Assembly: GCA_947380655.1 (NCBI GenBank)
Contig: CANCRX010000006.1
Coordinates: 10,464-74,463 of the forward strand
Reading direction: 5' to 3'
Length of the DNA stretch: 64,000 nt
Source: Alcaligenaceae bacterium
GTDB lineage: Bacteria; Pseudomonadota; Gammaproteobacteria; Burkholderiales; Burkholderiaceae_B
Positions 7,910-16,286 of this stretch are shown here, piece by piece. Position 1 is the first letter of the stretch; each line of letters starts with the position of its first letter. The notes under the pieces were generated by a model that saw only the letters and a list, made by a program, of their open reading frames with translations, was not told the DNA's origin and did not search any database. Both the position numbers and the translations under genes were made by a program.

Positions 7910-8833
7910 TCAATGTTCGTGCTCATCCAGAACCAGATGCGCGAGCCCTTTTTCAGTCGCAAGGCCAATTTTGACGCCAACAGGCAATGTTGCTTTCATC
8001 GCAGTATGTCCATATGGGAGTCCGGTGATCACAGGGATACCAACCGTTTTACGAATATGTGCAATGACAGACTTTAAGTCATAACCCTGATCGTGCTCGG
8101 CAAGCCTGTACTCCGTGAAACCACCCAGCAACAGTGCTTTCTGTTTACCCAGAATACCAGCTTGCGCAAGCTGGTTAAGCATGCGTTCAATGCGATAAGG
8201 ATGCTCACCCACATCTTCAATAAATAAAATTCCACCTTTAATTTTTGGCATATAGGGTGTGCCGATTAAGGCCGTCACCATGGAAAGGTTACCGCCCCAC
8301 AGCACACCGCGGCAGTCCACCGCGTCAGCATCTTGCGTTTCAAAACTCAGAATTTCGAGTTCGCCACGCATAGATTCACCAAAAATTTCGGTGGTAAGGA
8401 GTTCAGGTTTTTTTGCACCGAAATCGAAACAAGCAGTCGGTCCTGCGTAGCTGACCATGCCTGTGCGTGCAAGCAGTGCCAGGTTAAAGGCAGTGAAATC
8501 ACTTTGACCAATGAAACGCTTACCCGAGTCTGCAATAGCCTTCCAGTCTAAATGGGGCAGTAAGCGTGTCATGCCATAGCCTCCACGTGTCGCCATCACA
8601 ATGGGCAATTTTTGTTTGATCGCCCGCGTAAAAGCAGCGAGTCGCTGAGTATCGGTTCCCGCGAAACGTTGATGCTTCGCCAGCGCAGTGCGATCAATCG
8701 CAACCTTGAAACCCATTGTGTTGAGCAGATGCGTTGCACGCTCAAGTGTCTGGGGATCTGCAACCGCGCTAGAGGGAGAGAAAATATAAATTCCGCTCGC
8801 ATCAGGAACCCCGTAGGATTGAGTACTGGACAT
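7910..8833 (-). CDS. ldcA: LD-carboxypeptidase (peptidase S66)
   Basis: Cytoplasmic serine peptidase that removes the terminal D-alanine from recycled murein tetrapeptides. It has 307 residues and no signal peptide. The S66 triad can be placed: Ser111 in GQSDFTAF, Glu206 in LFIEDVGE and His276 in GLPYGHT, together with the conserved ATRGGYG turn at 81-87. Its start lies two bases after the tadA stop, so it is the third gene of a HAD-tadA-ldcA operon. Its stop is close to the IS insertion, and its former bidirectional terminator is now split. Confidence 0.92.
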   Translation of the reverse strand: MSSTQSYGVPDASGIYIFSPSSAVADPQTLERATHLLNTMGFKVAIDRTALAKHQRFAGTDTQRLAAFTRAIKQKLPIVMATRGGYGMTRLLPHLDWKAIADSGKRFIGQSDFTAFNLALLARTGMVSYAGPTACFDFGAKKPELLTTEIFGESMRGELEILSFETQDADAVDCRGVLWGGNLSMVTALIGTPYMPKIKGGILFIEDVGEHPYRIERMLNQLAQAGILGKQKALLLGGFTEYRLAEHDQGYDLKSVIAHIRKTVGIPVITGLPYGHTAMKATLPVGVKIGLATEKGLAHLVLDEHEH

Positions 8834-8835
8834 TG

Positions 8836-9354
8836 CTATGTTTCCTTACCGCGTCTTTTTTTAAAAAATTGACGCAGAATATGACCGCAAGGCTCGGCAA
8901 GTAAGCCGCCTGCAACGGTTGTTTGGTGATTAAGTTGAGTCTGTGCGGGCAAGTCCATCACACTGCCGCATACGCCTGTTTTAGGATCTGGCGCACCAAA
9001 CACGACCCGCGCCAGGCGTGCGTGCATCATGGCCCCCATGCACATGGCACAAGGCTCAAGTGTGACATACAGCGAATAACCAGGCAGACGATAGTTTTGA
9101 ACACGCAGTGCGGCAGTTCTCAAGGCAACGACTTCAGCGTGCGCAGTAGGATCATGATCAGTAATCGTTCGATTAAAGCCTGTTGCCATCACCTGCCCTG
9201 CAGCATTGATCACTACGGCTCCTACAGGAACCTCCCCCTGCGCGGCAGCTAACGCAGCTTGCTCAAGTGCGAGCTCCATGAAGAGGCGATCCTTTGCTTC
9301 AATCGCCGCGTCCACGCCCTCCACCTCAGAGAGACGTTGTGATGGTTCAGCCAC
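8836..9354 (-). CDS. tadA: tRNA adenosine(34) deaminase
   Basis: Converts A34 to inosine in tRNA-Arg(ACG), allowing it to read CGU, CGC and CGA. At 172 residues it is a normal length. The cytidine-deaminase-fold zinc site is intact: HAE at 72-74, with Glu74 as proton shuttle, and PCAMC at 101-105 holding two cysteine ligands. A basic tail (FFKKRRGKET) ends the protein. The start overlaps the end of the upstream HAD gene by eight bases and its stop is two bases from ldcA, so translation is probably coupled. Confidence 0.96.
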   Translation of the reverse strand: MAEPSQRLSEVEGVDAAIEAKDRLFMELALEQAALAAAQGEVPVGAVVINAAGQVMATGFNRTITDHDPTAHAEVVALRTAALRVQNYRLPGYSLYVTLEPCAMCMGAMMHARLARVVFGAPDPKTGVCGSVMDLPAQTQLNHQTTVAGGLLAEPCGHILRQFFKKRRGKET

Positions 9355-10192
9355 GATAAACGCGAGATTTCAACGCAACGCGTCCCGCCAGACTGGTCAG
9401 CGCTTCTTCGAGCCACTGATAAAGCTCCGCATCATCGTCATAACGTGCCTGATTTAAATTCGAAACACGACCATCTTCGATAAAACCCCAGGCACGACTG
9501 CGTTTATCACGGTGCTTAGGATCCCAGACACCAAAAGCAAAACCGCCAGAACTACGGATCAGTGAAAAGCACGGAATGTCTGTATAACCATCACCGACAA
9601 AGACCATCTGATCAAAGGGCACCCTCAAGCGCTCTTCGGATACTTTGCGATTGACCTCAAAGGGCTTGCCCACAAAGGAAGGTCCGACAATCCCTTTTTG
9701 AATATGAAAAAGATATCTTGTTTTATCGGTAAAACTGACGATACGTCGCGGGAATGTAATGGCACCCTGCTCATCGTAGATGAACTCAGAGGCCCAGATC
9801 GCGGTGAACTCGTGTGCAATGCGCGTATGACGCACCACATCGCCAATGCCACTGGAGATCAGATAAAACTCTAGCTGGACCTGTGGATGTACGCGTCGAA
9901 CCTGATCACGCAGACGGGAAAACAAGGTGTCAACGCCAGCATGCAAAGGTAATGAAGCGCCCCACTGCTGGAGTTTTTCTTGAGTGATCGGGGCATCGCC
10001 ACGTTCACGCGACAGCTGAATCATTTCATGCAGGTAAGCGGGAACGGGATCCCAGTCCTCATGCAAAAGCGGATCAACACGTTTAGTCCAGAACTGTTGC
10101 GTGTCGACGCCAATGCTCTCCAGAAAGCCAGAGGTGCTATCAGGAGCGAGGGTATCGTCAAAATCAAAAATCAGTGCAATCACGTCAGACAT
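9347..10192 (-). CDS. HAD-superfamily phosphatase of unknown substrate
   Basis: 281-residue cytoplasmic haloacid-dehalogenase-fold protein. Motif I is DFDDT at 10-14 (nucleophile Asp10, acid/base Asp12), motif II is ISSG near 112-115 and motif IV is GDGYTD at 200-205. The second Asp of motif I argues for phosphatase rather than dehalogenase activity. It is the first gene of the unit with tadA and ldcA, with an eight-base overlap to tadA. The substrate cannot be named from sequence; phosphoserine-phosphatase-like enzymes share this layout. Confidence 0.82.
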   Translation of the reverse strand: MSDVIALIFDFDDTLAPDSTSGFLESIGVDTQQFWTKRVDPLLHEDWDPVPAYLHEMIQLSRERGDAPITQEKLQQWGASLPLHAGVDTLFSRLRDQVRRVHPQVQLEFYLISSGIGDVVRHTRIAHEFTAIWASEFIYDEQGAITFPRRIVSFTDKTRYLFHIQKGIVGPSFVGKPFEVNRKVSEERLRVPFDQMVFVGDGYTDIPCFSLIRSSGGFAFGVWDPKHRDKRSRAWGFIEDGRVSNLNQARYDDDAELYQWLEEALTSLAGRVALKSRVYRG

Positions 10193-10231
10193 CGTATCGA
10201 TCCGTGTGTCTAAGATACCCTGATTGTACGA

Positions 10232-11200
10232 TTACTCTTTGATCCCGAGCTCTCGGATGATTTGTCCCCATTTTGCACCATCACGCTGCATATAAGTCTG
10301 GACTTCTCCGGGTGTTGAGACATAAAGATCAACGCCCTTTTTAGCCAGATCATCCCTCAGCGCCTGATCGGCCCCCACCACCTGCATGGCAGCGCTCAGA
10401 CGCTTGACCACCGGTTCAGGTGTTTTAGCGGGGACCAGTAATGCCAACCAGAAGACAGCATCAAAACCTTTGGTCCCGGAAGCTTCGTCGATGGTCGGAA
10501 GCTCAGGCATGCTACGGATGCGTTTGGCTGTTGAGACCGCGATTCCCTGTGTTCGACCAGACGTGACAAGGGGCAAAGCCTCGTTGGTGGCAGAGAACAT
10601 CATATGAATACGGCCGCCAATCAAGTCAGTCGCAGCAGGTGCGCCACCTTTGTAATGAATCACGGCCATTTTCAAGCCAAAATTCTTAATGAAATACTCT
10701 GCCGCCAAATGGTTGATCGAGCCCATTCCTGAAGTACCAATGGCATATTTATCAGGATTTGCACGTACAAGCGCTAATAACTCTTTTAAATCTTTCACCT
10801 TGAGATCTAAATTAGCCTGGAGCACAAAAGCCGATGTAATCATCATTGAAATCGGTGCGAAGTCCTTTTGTGCATCGTATTCAACCTTTTCCTGCAAGAC
10901 AGGATTGATGACGATCGAGACAGGTGCCGCATAAAGCGTATAGCCGTCGGCAGCCGAACGCGCCACATAATTACTCGACAAAGTAGACGCCGCGCCTGCT
11001 TTGTTTTCAATAATCATTGACTGACCTAATTCACGGCCTAGCCGATCAGCGATGGCACGACTTGAGTTGTCACTTACGCCACCGGCCGGATAGGGGACGA
11101 CGAATTTAAGAGGTTTGCTTGGATACTGATCTTGTGCGTGAACGGGTGAAAGCAACACGCTCACGATCAGCACCATGAGCATTTTCAGTTTCGTCATCAT
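10232..11200 (-). CDS. Bug-family tripartite tricarboxylate transporter receptor (periplasmic)
   Basis: Extracytoplasmic binding protein of the Bug/TctC family, 322 residues, with a clear signal peptide (MMTKLKMLMVLIVSVLLSP, cleavage after VHA). The mature start YPSKPLKFVVPYPAGGVSD is the family hallmark that binds carboxylate groups. Such proteins are strongly expanded in Alcaligenaceae, and most are orphan receptors, as here: no TctA/TctB membrane gene is nearby. It lies 42 bases downstream of the histidinol-dehydrogenase-like gene on the same strand, which suggests the ligand is an organic acid handled by that enzyme. The ligand is unknown. Confidence 0.92.
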   Translation of the reverse strand: MMTKLKMLMVLIVSVLLSPVHAQDQYPSKPLKFVVPYPAGGVSDNSSRAIADRLGRELGQSMIIENKAGAASTLSSNYVARSAADGYTLYAAPVSIVINPVLQEKVEYDAQKDFAPISMMITSAFVLQANLDLKVKDLKELLALVRANPDKYAIGTSGMGSINHLAAEYFIKNFGLKMAVIHYKGGAPAATDLIGGRIHMMFSATNEALPLVTSGRTQGIAVSTAKRIRSMPELPTIDEASGTKGFDAVFWLALLVPAKTPEPVVKRLSAAMQVVGADQALRDDLAKKGVDLYVSTPGEVQTYMQRDGAKWGQIIRELGIKE

Positions 11201-11242
11201 TTTGTCTCCTCGCTTTCTTTATAGTTTTTTTAAAAAGCAGAT

Positions 11243-12565
11243 TTACTTCAGTGCAGGGACCGGCTGATACCAGGGTACCTCTGCGCGATCGCCATAGCGA
11301 CGTACGCGCAAATTAGCCTGCTCGCCGTGTCCTGCAAAATTCTCCATATGACACAGACGGGAACAATACTCACCAATTAACGCCGAGGCTGCATCGGTTG
11401 TCACACGTTGATAGGTACAAGTCTTGAGGAACTTACCGACCCATAAACCACCGGTGAAACGTGCACTACGCTTGGTTGGCAGTGTATGGTTCGTACCAAT
11501 CACTTTGTCACCAAAACTCACGTTTGTTCTGGGACCGAGGAACAACGCACCATAATTCTGTAAGCGATTCAGGAACACATCAGGATCGGCTGTCAGCACC
11601 TGTACGTGCTCAAAAGCTAATTGATCCGCCATCGCAATCATCTCATCGATCGTATCGCAAACAATAATTTCGCCATGTTCTGCCCAAGACACGCGAGCAA
11701 TTTCAGCCGTTGGCAAAATGTTAAGTTGGCGCTCGACTTCTGCAAGCGTCGCTTTTGCGAGCGTTTCGCTATTCGTCAGCAAAATAGCTGGAGAAGTCGG
11801 GCCATGCTCTGCCTGACCCAATAAGTCAACCGCGCACATTTCAGCATCGACCGAATCGTCTGCAATCACGAGTGTTTCGGTCGGGCCAGCAAACAAATCA
11901 ATCCCGACGCGTCCAAACAGCTGACGTTTAGCCTCTGCAACAAACATGTTGCCAGGACCCACCAGCATATCGACCGGGGCGATAGATTGCGTACCAATCG
12001 CCATCGCACCGACTGCTTGAATGCCACCCAAAACCAAAATTTCATCTGCACCCGCAAAATGCATGGCAGTCACGATCGCAGGATGAGGTGAACCTTGAAA
12101 CGGCGGTGCCGTGGCAACAATACGCTTGACTCCAGCGACCTTGGCAGTCAGGACACTCATGTGTGCGGAAGCAATCATCGGATACTTCCCGCCCGGGACA
12201 TAGCAACCCACGGCACTGACAGGTACATGCTTGTGACCCAGCACAACACCAGGCATTGTTTCGACTTCCACATCTTTCATCGACGCGCGCTGGACTTCTG
12301 CAAAGCGACGAATCTGAGTTTGTGCGAATTGAATGTCTTCGATTTCACGTGCCGACAGTTGTTTGACGGCTTTTTCAATATCAGCCTGGCTTAGGCGAAA
12401 CTCACTAGGTTCCCATTTGTCGAATGTTGCAGACATTTCGCGCACGGCCTGATCGCCCCGCTTTTCGATGTCGGCAAGAAGTGACTCAACCGTTGCGCGC
12501 ACTTTTGCATCAGCCTCAGCCACAGCTGCAGCATCTTTACCACGCTTTAAATAACGAACTGCCAT
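11243..12565 (-). CDS. Histidinol dehydrogenase family protein (HpsN-like, probably catabolic)
   Basis: 440-residue NAD-dependent dehydrogenase of the HisD fold. Conserved blocks include [44 protein letters not shown] and [11 protein letters not shown] (Gln and His metal ligands), then TNHTLPT. It is not in a his operon. Its C-terminal [15 protein letters not shown] resembles sulfopropanediol/HpsN-type relatives more than biosynthetic HisD, so oxidation of another alcohol is likely. The reaction stays inferred. The gene is followed by a Bug receptor and preceded by a region with a perfect palindrome at 12657-12674, which suggests a small regulated uptake-and-oxidation unit. Confidence 0.8.
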   Translation of the reverse strand: MAVRYLKRGKDAAAVAEADAKVRATVESLLADIEKRGDQAVREMSATFDKWEPSEFRLSQADIEKAVKQLSAREIEDIQFAQTQIRRFAEVQRASMKDVEVETMPGVVLGHKHVPVSAVGCYVPGGKYPMIASAHMSVLTAKVAGVKRIVATAPPFQGSPHPAIVTAMHFAGADEILVLGGIQAVGAMAIGTQSIAPVDMLVGPGNMFVAEAKRQLFGRVGIDLFAGPTETLVIADDSVDAEMCAVDLLGQAEHGPTSPAILLTNSETLAKATLAEVERQLNILPTAEIARVSWAEHGEIIVCDTIDEMIAMADQLAFEHVQVLTADPDVFLNRLQNYGALFLGPRTNVSFGDKVIGTNHTLPTKRSARFTGGLWVGKFLKTCTYQRVTTDAASALIGEYCSRLCHMENFAGHGEQANLRVRRYGDRAEVPWYQPVPALK

Positions 12566-12656
12566 GTTGAATCTCCATCAATAAAAACGAAAAAACGTTT
12601 GTTTGTCGAAACGAATCGTGAAAAATTACCCTAATTTTGCCGCAATCTAACCGTAC

Positions 12657-12674
12657 TTTGCAACCGCTTGCAAA
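12657..12674. promoter_or_regulatory. Operator-like palindrome upstream of the HisD-like/Bug operon
   Basis: TTTGCAA and TTGCAAA arms separated by CCGC. It lies about 92-109 bases upstream of the minus-strand start at 12565, within the only non-coding gap of this block (12566-12724). The shape suits a dimeric LacI- or GntR-type regulator, but no such gene is adjacent. Confidence 0.45.
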
Positions 12675-12724
12675 CCAACAGGAACCTTATAGTTAAGTTA
12701 AATTTAATTAAACTATTTTTTTAC

Positions 12725-13897
12725 TTAAACAAGGTTTGCTGCGGGAATTTGAATATCAGAACTAGCGGGATGCATAAAGCGAAAAGACTCTCTGGTGGCA
12801 TCCACACACCCCCCGTCAGCATAGACACCGTAAGGATCGCGATATTTCATCATTAAACCCAAAATCCGCTCGACTTCTTCGGGTTTCGTTGCAGACTCAG
12901 CAACACGCAAAGCAACCTTTGCCTCATCCATTATCAGATGTCCCTGAGCATTTCGATCAACGCCATGCCGCCAGTGATAAATCTCAAGACACTTAGTGAC
13001 CATGGTGTAGGGATTTTTTCGATCCCAAAAATTGTTAAATAACCCAGAGCCAAGATAGTAAAGCCAGGACCCCTCATACCCTCTCACATCAGAAGAAGGT
13101 TCATCTGGATTTCTAAACCATACACGTTCACCTGGTACATAAAAACGCGGTGGGATCGGCGCGGCAATCGAACCATATTCACGCAAAAATACTGCCTGAA
13201 ACTCTTCGCCCATAATCGCACGCCTGGACCATCTAGACTCAATCTGTTGATGCAGCGCAGGATGACAATCCCGTAACTCTAACGACAATGCCAGGGTCAA
13301 AATGTATTCAGAGGCCCTGAAGCAAGAAAAGGAGTAAACCTGCCCTGCCAGTGCGGGCTGTGTGGTGTGTATCAAGGCATCGATAATTGAAACCTTCGGC
13401 AGCAGCGTAAAACTCGTATCCGGGTGGTATGTCCAATACTCGCGTGGTCGCTCCAGACCTTCTGTATCAAAATTTAATTCCGCCTGGTAGGCTGCCAGCG
13501 CTGCGTTTCGACGCACCCGCACGGCTGACTCGAATTCCTGGATATTTGGGTAAGAAAATAAAACAGGACTACGCGCCATGGCCAGAATAATTTCAAGCTC
13601 AAGATCTTTTGAGCGTTTTAAACCGCTGAGACCTAATGCGCATGCAATCCCTGTGGTATCGAAATCAGGCGTTATCTTAATCAGACGGTGAGATCCCGAT
13701 AGACGCAGACCTGTCTGCTCAGCAGAACGAACCTCGCGGATATTCAGGTAAGCTTCGGCTTGATACGCTTGTACGACAGTCTCTAATTTTCTTTGAATAG
13801 TGTGAAGATCTGCGGTATTTTCAACACGCACGAAGATTCCGCCACAATCTGAGGTTGAAAGCGGGTCAGTTTGAACATGTTGGAGTAATTCATCCAT
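12725..13897 (-). CDS. Putative protein-glutamine gamma-glutamyltransferase-like protein (Tgl-like)
   Basis: Unfamiliar 390-residue protein with no signal peptide or membrane segment. The middle, about 110-312, resembles the small bacterial spore-coat transglutaminase Tgl: FSYPNIQEF/VRVRRNAALAA corresponds to Tgl FDYHSIAEL/LKLRMNIVAAA, YSFSCFRASEYILTLAL to its catalytic AFECATAIVIIYYLAL, and GERVWFRNPD plus RGYEGS to GDCLYFKNPE plus RGENV. This would make Cys192 the nucleophile and Glu275 a triad member. The Tgl histidine is not obvious at the aligned place; His308 or His311 in IYHWRHG could serve. Residues 1-110 and about 315-390 are extra. These matches were made from memory, not a search. 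It stands alone, divergent from a methyltransferase. Its role here is unknown. Confidence 0.5.
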   Translation of the reverse strand: MDELLQHVQTDPLSTSDCGGIFVRVENTADLHTIQRKLETVVQAYQAEAYLNIREVRSAEQTGLRLSGSHRLIKITPDFDTTGIACALGLSGLKRSKDLELEIILAMARSPVLFSYPNIQEFESAVRVRRNAALAAYQAELNFDTEGLERPREYWTYHPDTSFTLLPKVSIIDALIHTTQPALAGQVYSFSCFRASEYILTLALSLELRDCHPALHQQIESRWSRRAIMGEEFQAVFLREYGSIAAPIPPRFYVPGERVWFRNPDEPSSDVRGYEGSWLYYLGSGLFNNFWDRKNPYTMVTKCLEIYHWRHGVDRNAQGHLIMDEAKVALRVAESATKPEEVERILGLMMKYRDPYGVYADGGCVDATRESFRFMHPASSDIQIPAANLV

Positions 13898-13952
13898 ATA
13901 TACTTTTTATCAGTCAGCAAAAACAGACGTCTATTGTCGTAAACCCCAAAAA

Positions 13953-13977
13953 TACTAAATTTGATTCTAATTTAGTA
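13953..13977. promoter_or_regulatory. 25-bp perfect palindrome between the Tgl-like and methyltransferase genes
   Basis: TACTAAATT (13953-13961), spacer TGATTCT, AATTTAGTA (13969-13977). It lies in the 100-base divergent intergenic region, 56 bases from the Tgl-like start and 21 from the methyltransferase ATG, where it could control both. With only A-T and one G-C pair per arm, it is more operator-like than terminator-like. Confidence 0.5.
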
Positions 13978-13997
13978 AAAATGATTTGGCACGCCTA

Positions 13998-14885
13998 ATG
14001 TCCACTACTGAAATCCGTCCTGAACAATCTGTCGAATTACTCAAGGCTCTTCATATCCTGACCAGAGATGGGAAGATGAATCAGGACAGCCGGCGCAAGC
14101 TTAAGCAAGTCAATCATCTTTTTCAATTTATCCAACCCATGCTGGAAGAATTGCTGCGCAGCAATCCTGAATTTAGTGTGGTGGATCATGGTGCAGGAAA
14201 ATCTTACCTCGGATTTATTTTGGTCGATTTGTTCATGCGCCATCAAGCCCCCATGGCAACCATGGTGGGGATAGAAACCAGACCTGAACTGGTCGAAAGT
14301 TCAATTGCGCTAGCTAAGCAGCTGCACTTTGAAAAAATGAAGTTTCTCAATCTCTCGGTCAATGATTCAATCACTTCCACGCAACTACCTCCAAAAGTAG
14401 ACATGGTGACGGCACTGCATGCCTGCAATACGGCAACGGATGATGCCATTAGATTCGGTCTGGCAAAAAACGCGCGCTACATGGTCATTGTTCCTTGTTG
14501 CCAAGCGGAAGTTGCTTCATTTTTACGTAAAAATAAAGCCAAACAATTGAAAGATCCCATGGCTGAGTTATGGCGCCATCCCTTGCATACACGTGAATTT
14601 GGCAGCCAACTCACTAACGTGTTGCGCTGTTTGCAATTGCAAGCCCATGGTTATCAAGTCACCGTGACGGAACTTGTGGGCTGGGAGCACTCCATGAAAA
14701 ACGAATTAATCATCGCTGAGCATAAAGGCCCACCCAAAGCAGACGCGATTGAAAGACTGCAAGCCATTCTTGAGCGATTAGGTCTGGAAGAACTGCGGGA
14801 AAGATTTTTCCTCCCAGACTCGGCTTCTAACCATTTAAAAATTGCTTCATCATCATCCGATTCAACATCCCCCATACAGGCCTGA
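13998..14885 (+). CDS. SAM-dependent methyltransferase, Methyltransf_32-like
   Basis: 295-residue class I methyltransferase. The SAM-binding motif is VVDHGAGKSYLGF at about 61-73 with the acidic GIETR end of strand 2 near 91-95. The family-type motif TALHACNTATDDA at 138-150 is followed by VPCCQ at 165-169, a cysteine pair typical of this group. The ATG at 13998 is chosen over a TTG four codons upstream. Neither has a convincing ribosome site. The start of the next gene is two bases after its stop. Substrate unknown; related proteins act on RNA or small thiols. Confidence 0.75.
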   Translation: MSTTEIRPEQSVELLKALHILTRDGKMNQDSRRKLKQVNHLFQFIQPMLEELLRSNPEFSVVDHGAGKSYLGFILVDLFMRHQAPMATMVGIETRPELVESSIALAKQLHFEKMKFLNLSVNDSITSTQLPPKVDMVTALHACNTATDDAIRFGLAKNARYMVIVPCCQAEVASFLRKNKAKQLKDPMAELWRHPLHTREFGSQLTNVLRCLQLQAHGYQVTVTELVGWEHSMKNELIIAEHKGPPKADAIERLQAILERLGLEELRERFFLPDSASNHLKIASSSSDSTSPIQA

Positions 14886-14887
14886 CC

Positions 14888-15724
14888 ATGCGCGTAGTGA
14901 TTGCTGGCTGTGGTGATTTAGGCTTACATGTCGCGGAACGTTTGCTTGCTGATCCAAACAATACCGTATTCGGGCTCAGGCGCACGCCTCCAGTCACCCA
15001 AAACAACGACAGGTTCGTATGGATCGGGGCAGACTTAACCCAACCCAGTTCACTGGAATCACTTCCAGAGGGAATCACGCATATTGTGTTTGCAGCCGCT
15101 CCCGGCGAACGCACTGAACTTGCATATCGAGCAACCTATCTGCAAGGGCTACAACATATTGTTCAGGCCGCCCAATCACCCACGCTTAAGCGGGTGATTT
15201 TTGTTTCTTCCACTGCGGTATATGGTGACCACGGTCAGGATTGGGTCGATGAAATCACCCCTACTGAGCCAGCAGGTTTTAATGGGCGCATACTCTGTGA
15301 GGCTGAAAAATGGCTGACTGATTTTGGGCAGACGCATCAACTCACAACGGTATGTACGCGGCTCTCTGGTATTTATGGGCCCAAGCGCAATTACCTGCTG
15401 GACAGACTCCGGCAGGGATTGGCTGCGGCACCCAAGGGCAACCAACACTGGGTTAACCGTATCCATATTGACGACGCTGCAGCGGCATTGGTGCACCTAC
15501 TCAGTCTGAAAGCGCCTCAAGCGCTGTATCTTGTGACGGACAGTACCCCTTTGCCGATGCGCACGCTCTATGAACATCTCGCTAAGCTCGTGGGGGGTCC
15601 AGTTCCGCCAGAAGGCCCACCCGTGCGCGGCGTTGGCAGTAAAAGATTAAGCAACGCGCGCTTGCTTGAGTCAGGCTTTGAATTGAAGTGGCCTGATAGC
15701 CGTATTGCCTATGCCGCAGGGTAA
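14888..15724 (+). CDS. NAD(P)-dependent epimerase/dehydratase, YeeZ-like extended SDR
   Basis: 278-residue Rossmann protein. The dinucleotide site is AGCGDLG at 6-12 and the catalytic-strand motif is VSSTAVYG at 106-113. In place of the usual YxxxK it has GRILCEAEK, the arrangement seen in YeeZ-like atypical SDRs, so catalytic competence is uncertain. It follows the methyltransferase by two bases and probably shares its message. Its last 16 bases overlap the end of the convergent greB. Confidence 0.82.
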   Translation: MRVVIAGCGDLGLHVAERLLADPNNTVFGLRRTPPVTQNNDRFVWIGADLTQPSSLESLPEGITHIVFAAAPGERTELAYRATYLQGLQHIVQAAQSPTLKRVIFVSSTAVYGDHGQDWVDEITPTEPAGFNGRILCEAEKWLTDFGQTHQLTTVCTRLSGIYGPKRNYLLDRLRQGLAAAPKGNQHWVNRIHIDDAAAALVHLLSLKAPQALYLVTDSTPLPMRTLYEHLAKLVGGPVPPEGPPVRGVGSKRLSNARLLESGFELKWPDSRIAYAAG

Positions 15725-16263
15725 ATAATCTCGAGGATATCCAGGTCCTGAATTCCGCTAGGGGTGCGTAAAGTGACCGTGTCACCTTCACGAGATTTAA
15801 TCAGCGCACGTGCGACGGGTGATATCCAGCTGATTTTGCCGTTCAGTGGTTCCGCCTCATCCACGCCAACAATCGTGATGGTGTGCTCGGCTCCATCAGG
15901 ATCTGAATAAATGACCGTGGCACCGAAAAAAATCTGCTCTTGATTAGGCTGTGAACTCGGATCGACAACCTCTGCAATCTCGAGTCGCTTGGTTAAAAAT
16001 CGCATCCGCCGATCAATTTCCCTGAGGCGTTTTTTACCATAGAGATAATCGCCATTTTCTGAACGATCACCATTTGATGCGGCCCAGGAAACGATCTTAA
16101 CCATCGCCGGACGTTCCTCGAGCATCAAGGTCGCCAGCTCACCGCGCAACGCTGCATATCCAGTCGGAGTAATGTAATTACGGGTACCGGCGGGCAACGG
16201 TGCTGCATCAGGAAAGTCCTCGTCATCATCATGATCGGACTCTTTTACAAATGCTTTATTCAT
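15709..16263 (-). CDS. greB: Transcription elongation factor GreB
   Basis: Enters the secondary channel of RNA polymerase and stimulates cleavage of backtracked RNA. It has an N-terminal coiled coil whose tip carries the acidic residues of SNGDRSENGDYLYGK (about 63-77), then the C-terminal FKBP-like domain (GKISWISPVARALI). At 184 residues it is about 25 longer than E. coli GreB, because of an acidic N-terminal leader (DHDDDEDF). The 3' end overlaps the convergent SDR gene by 16 bases. Confidence 0.93.
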   Translation of the reverse strand: MNKAFVKESDHDDDEDFPDAAPLPAGTRNYITPTGYAALRGELATLMLEERPAMVKIVSWAASNGDRSENGDYLYGKKRLREIDRRMRFLTKRLEIAEVVDPSSQPNQEQIFFGATVIYSDPDGAEHTITIVGVDEAEPLNGKISWISPVARALIKSREGDTVTLRTPSGIQDLDILEIIYPAA

Positions 16264-16286
16264 TTATGGTCAATCAAAGATGTGCG

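Noticed and set aside
13986..14004. Sigma-54-like TGGCACG before the methyltransferase gene
   Set aside because: The matching TTGC element at the required spacing is missing.
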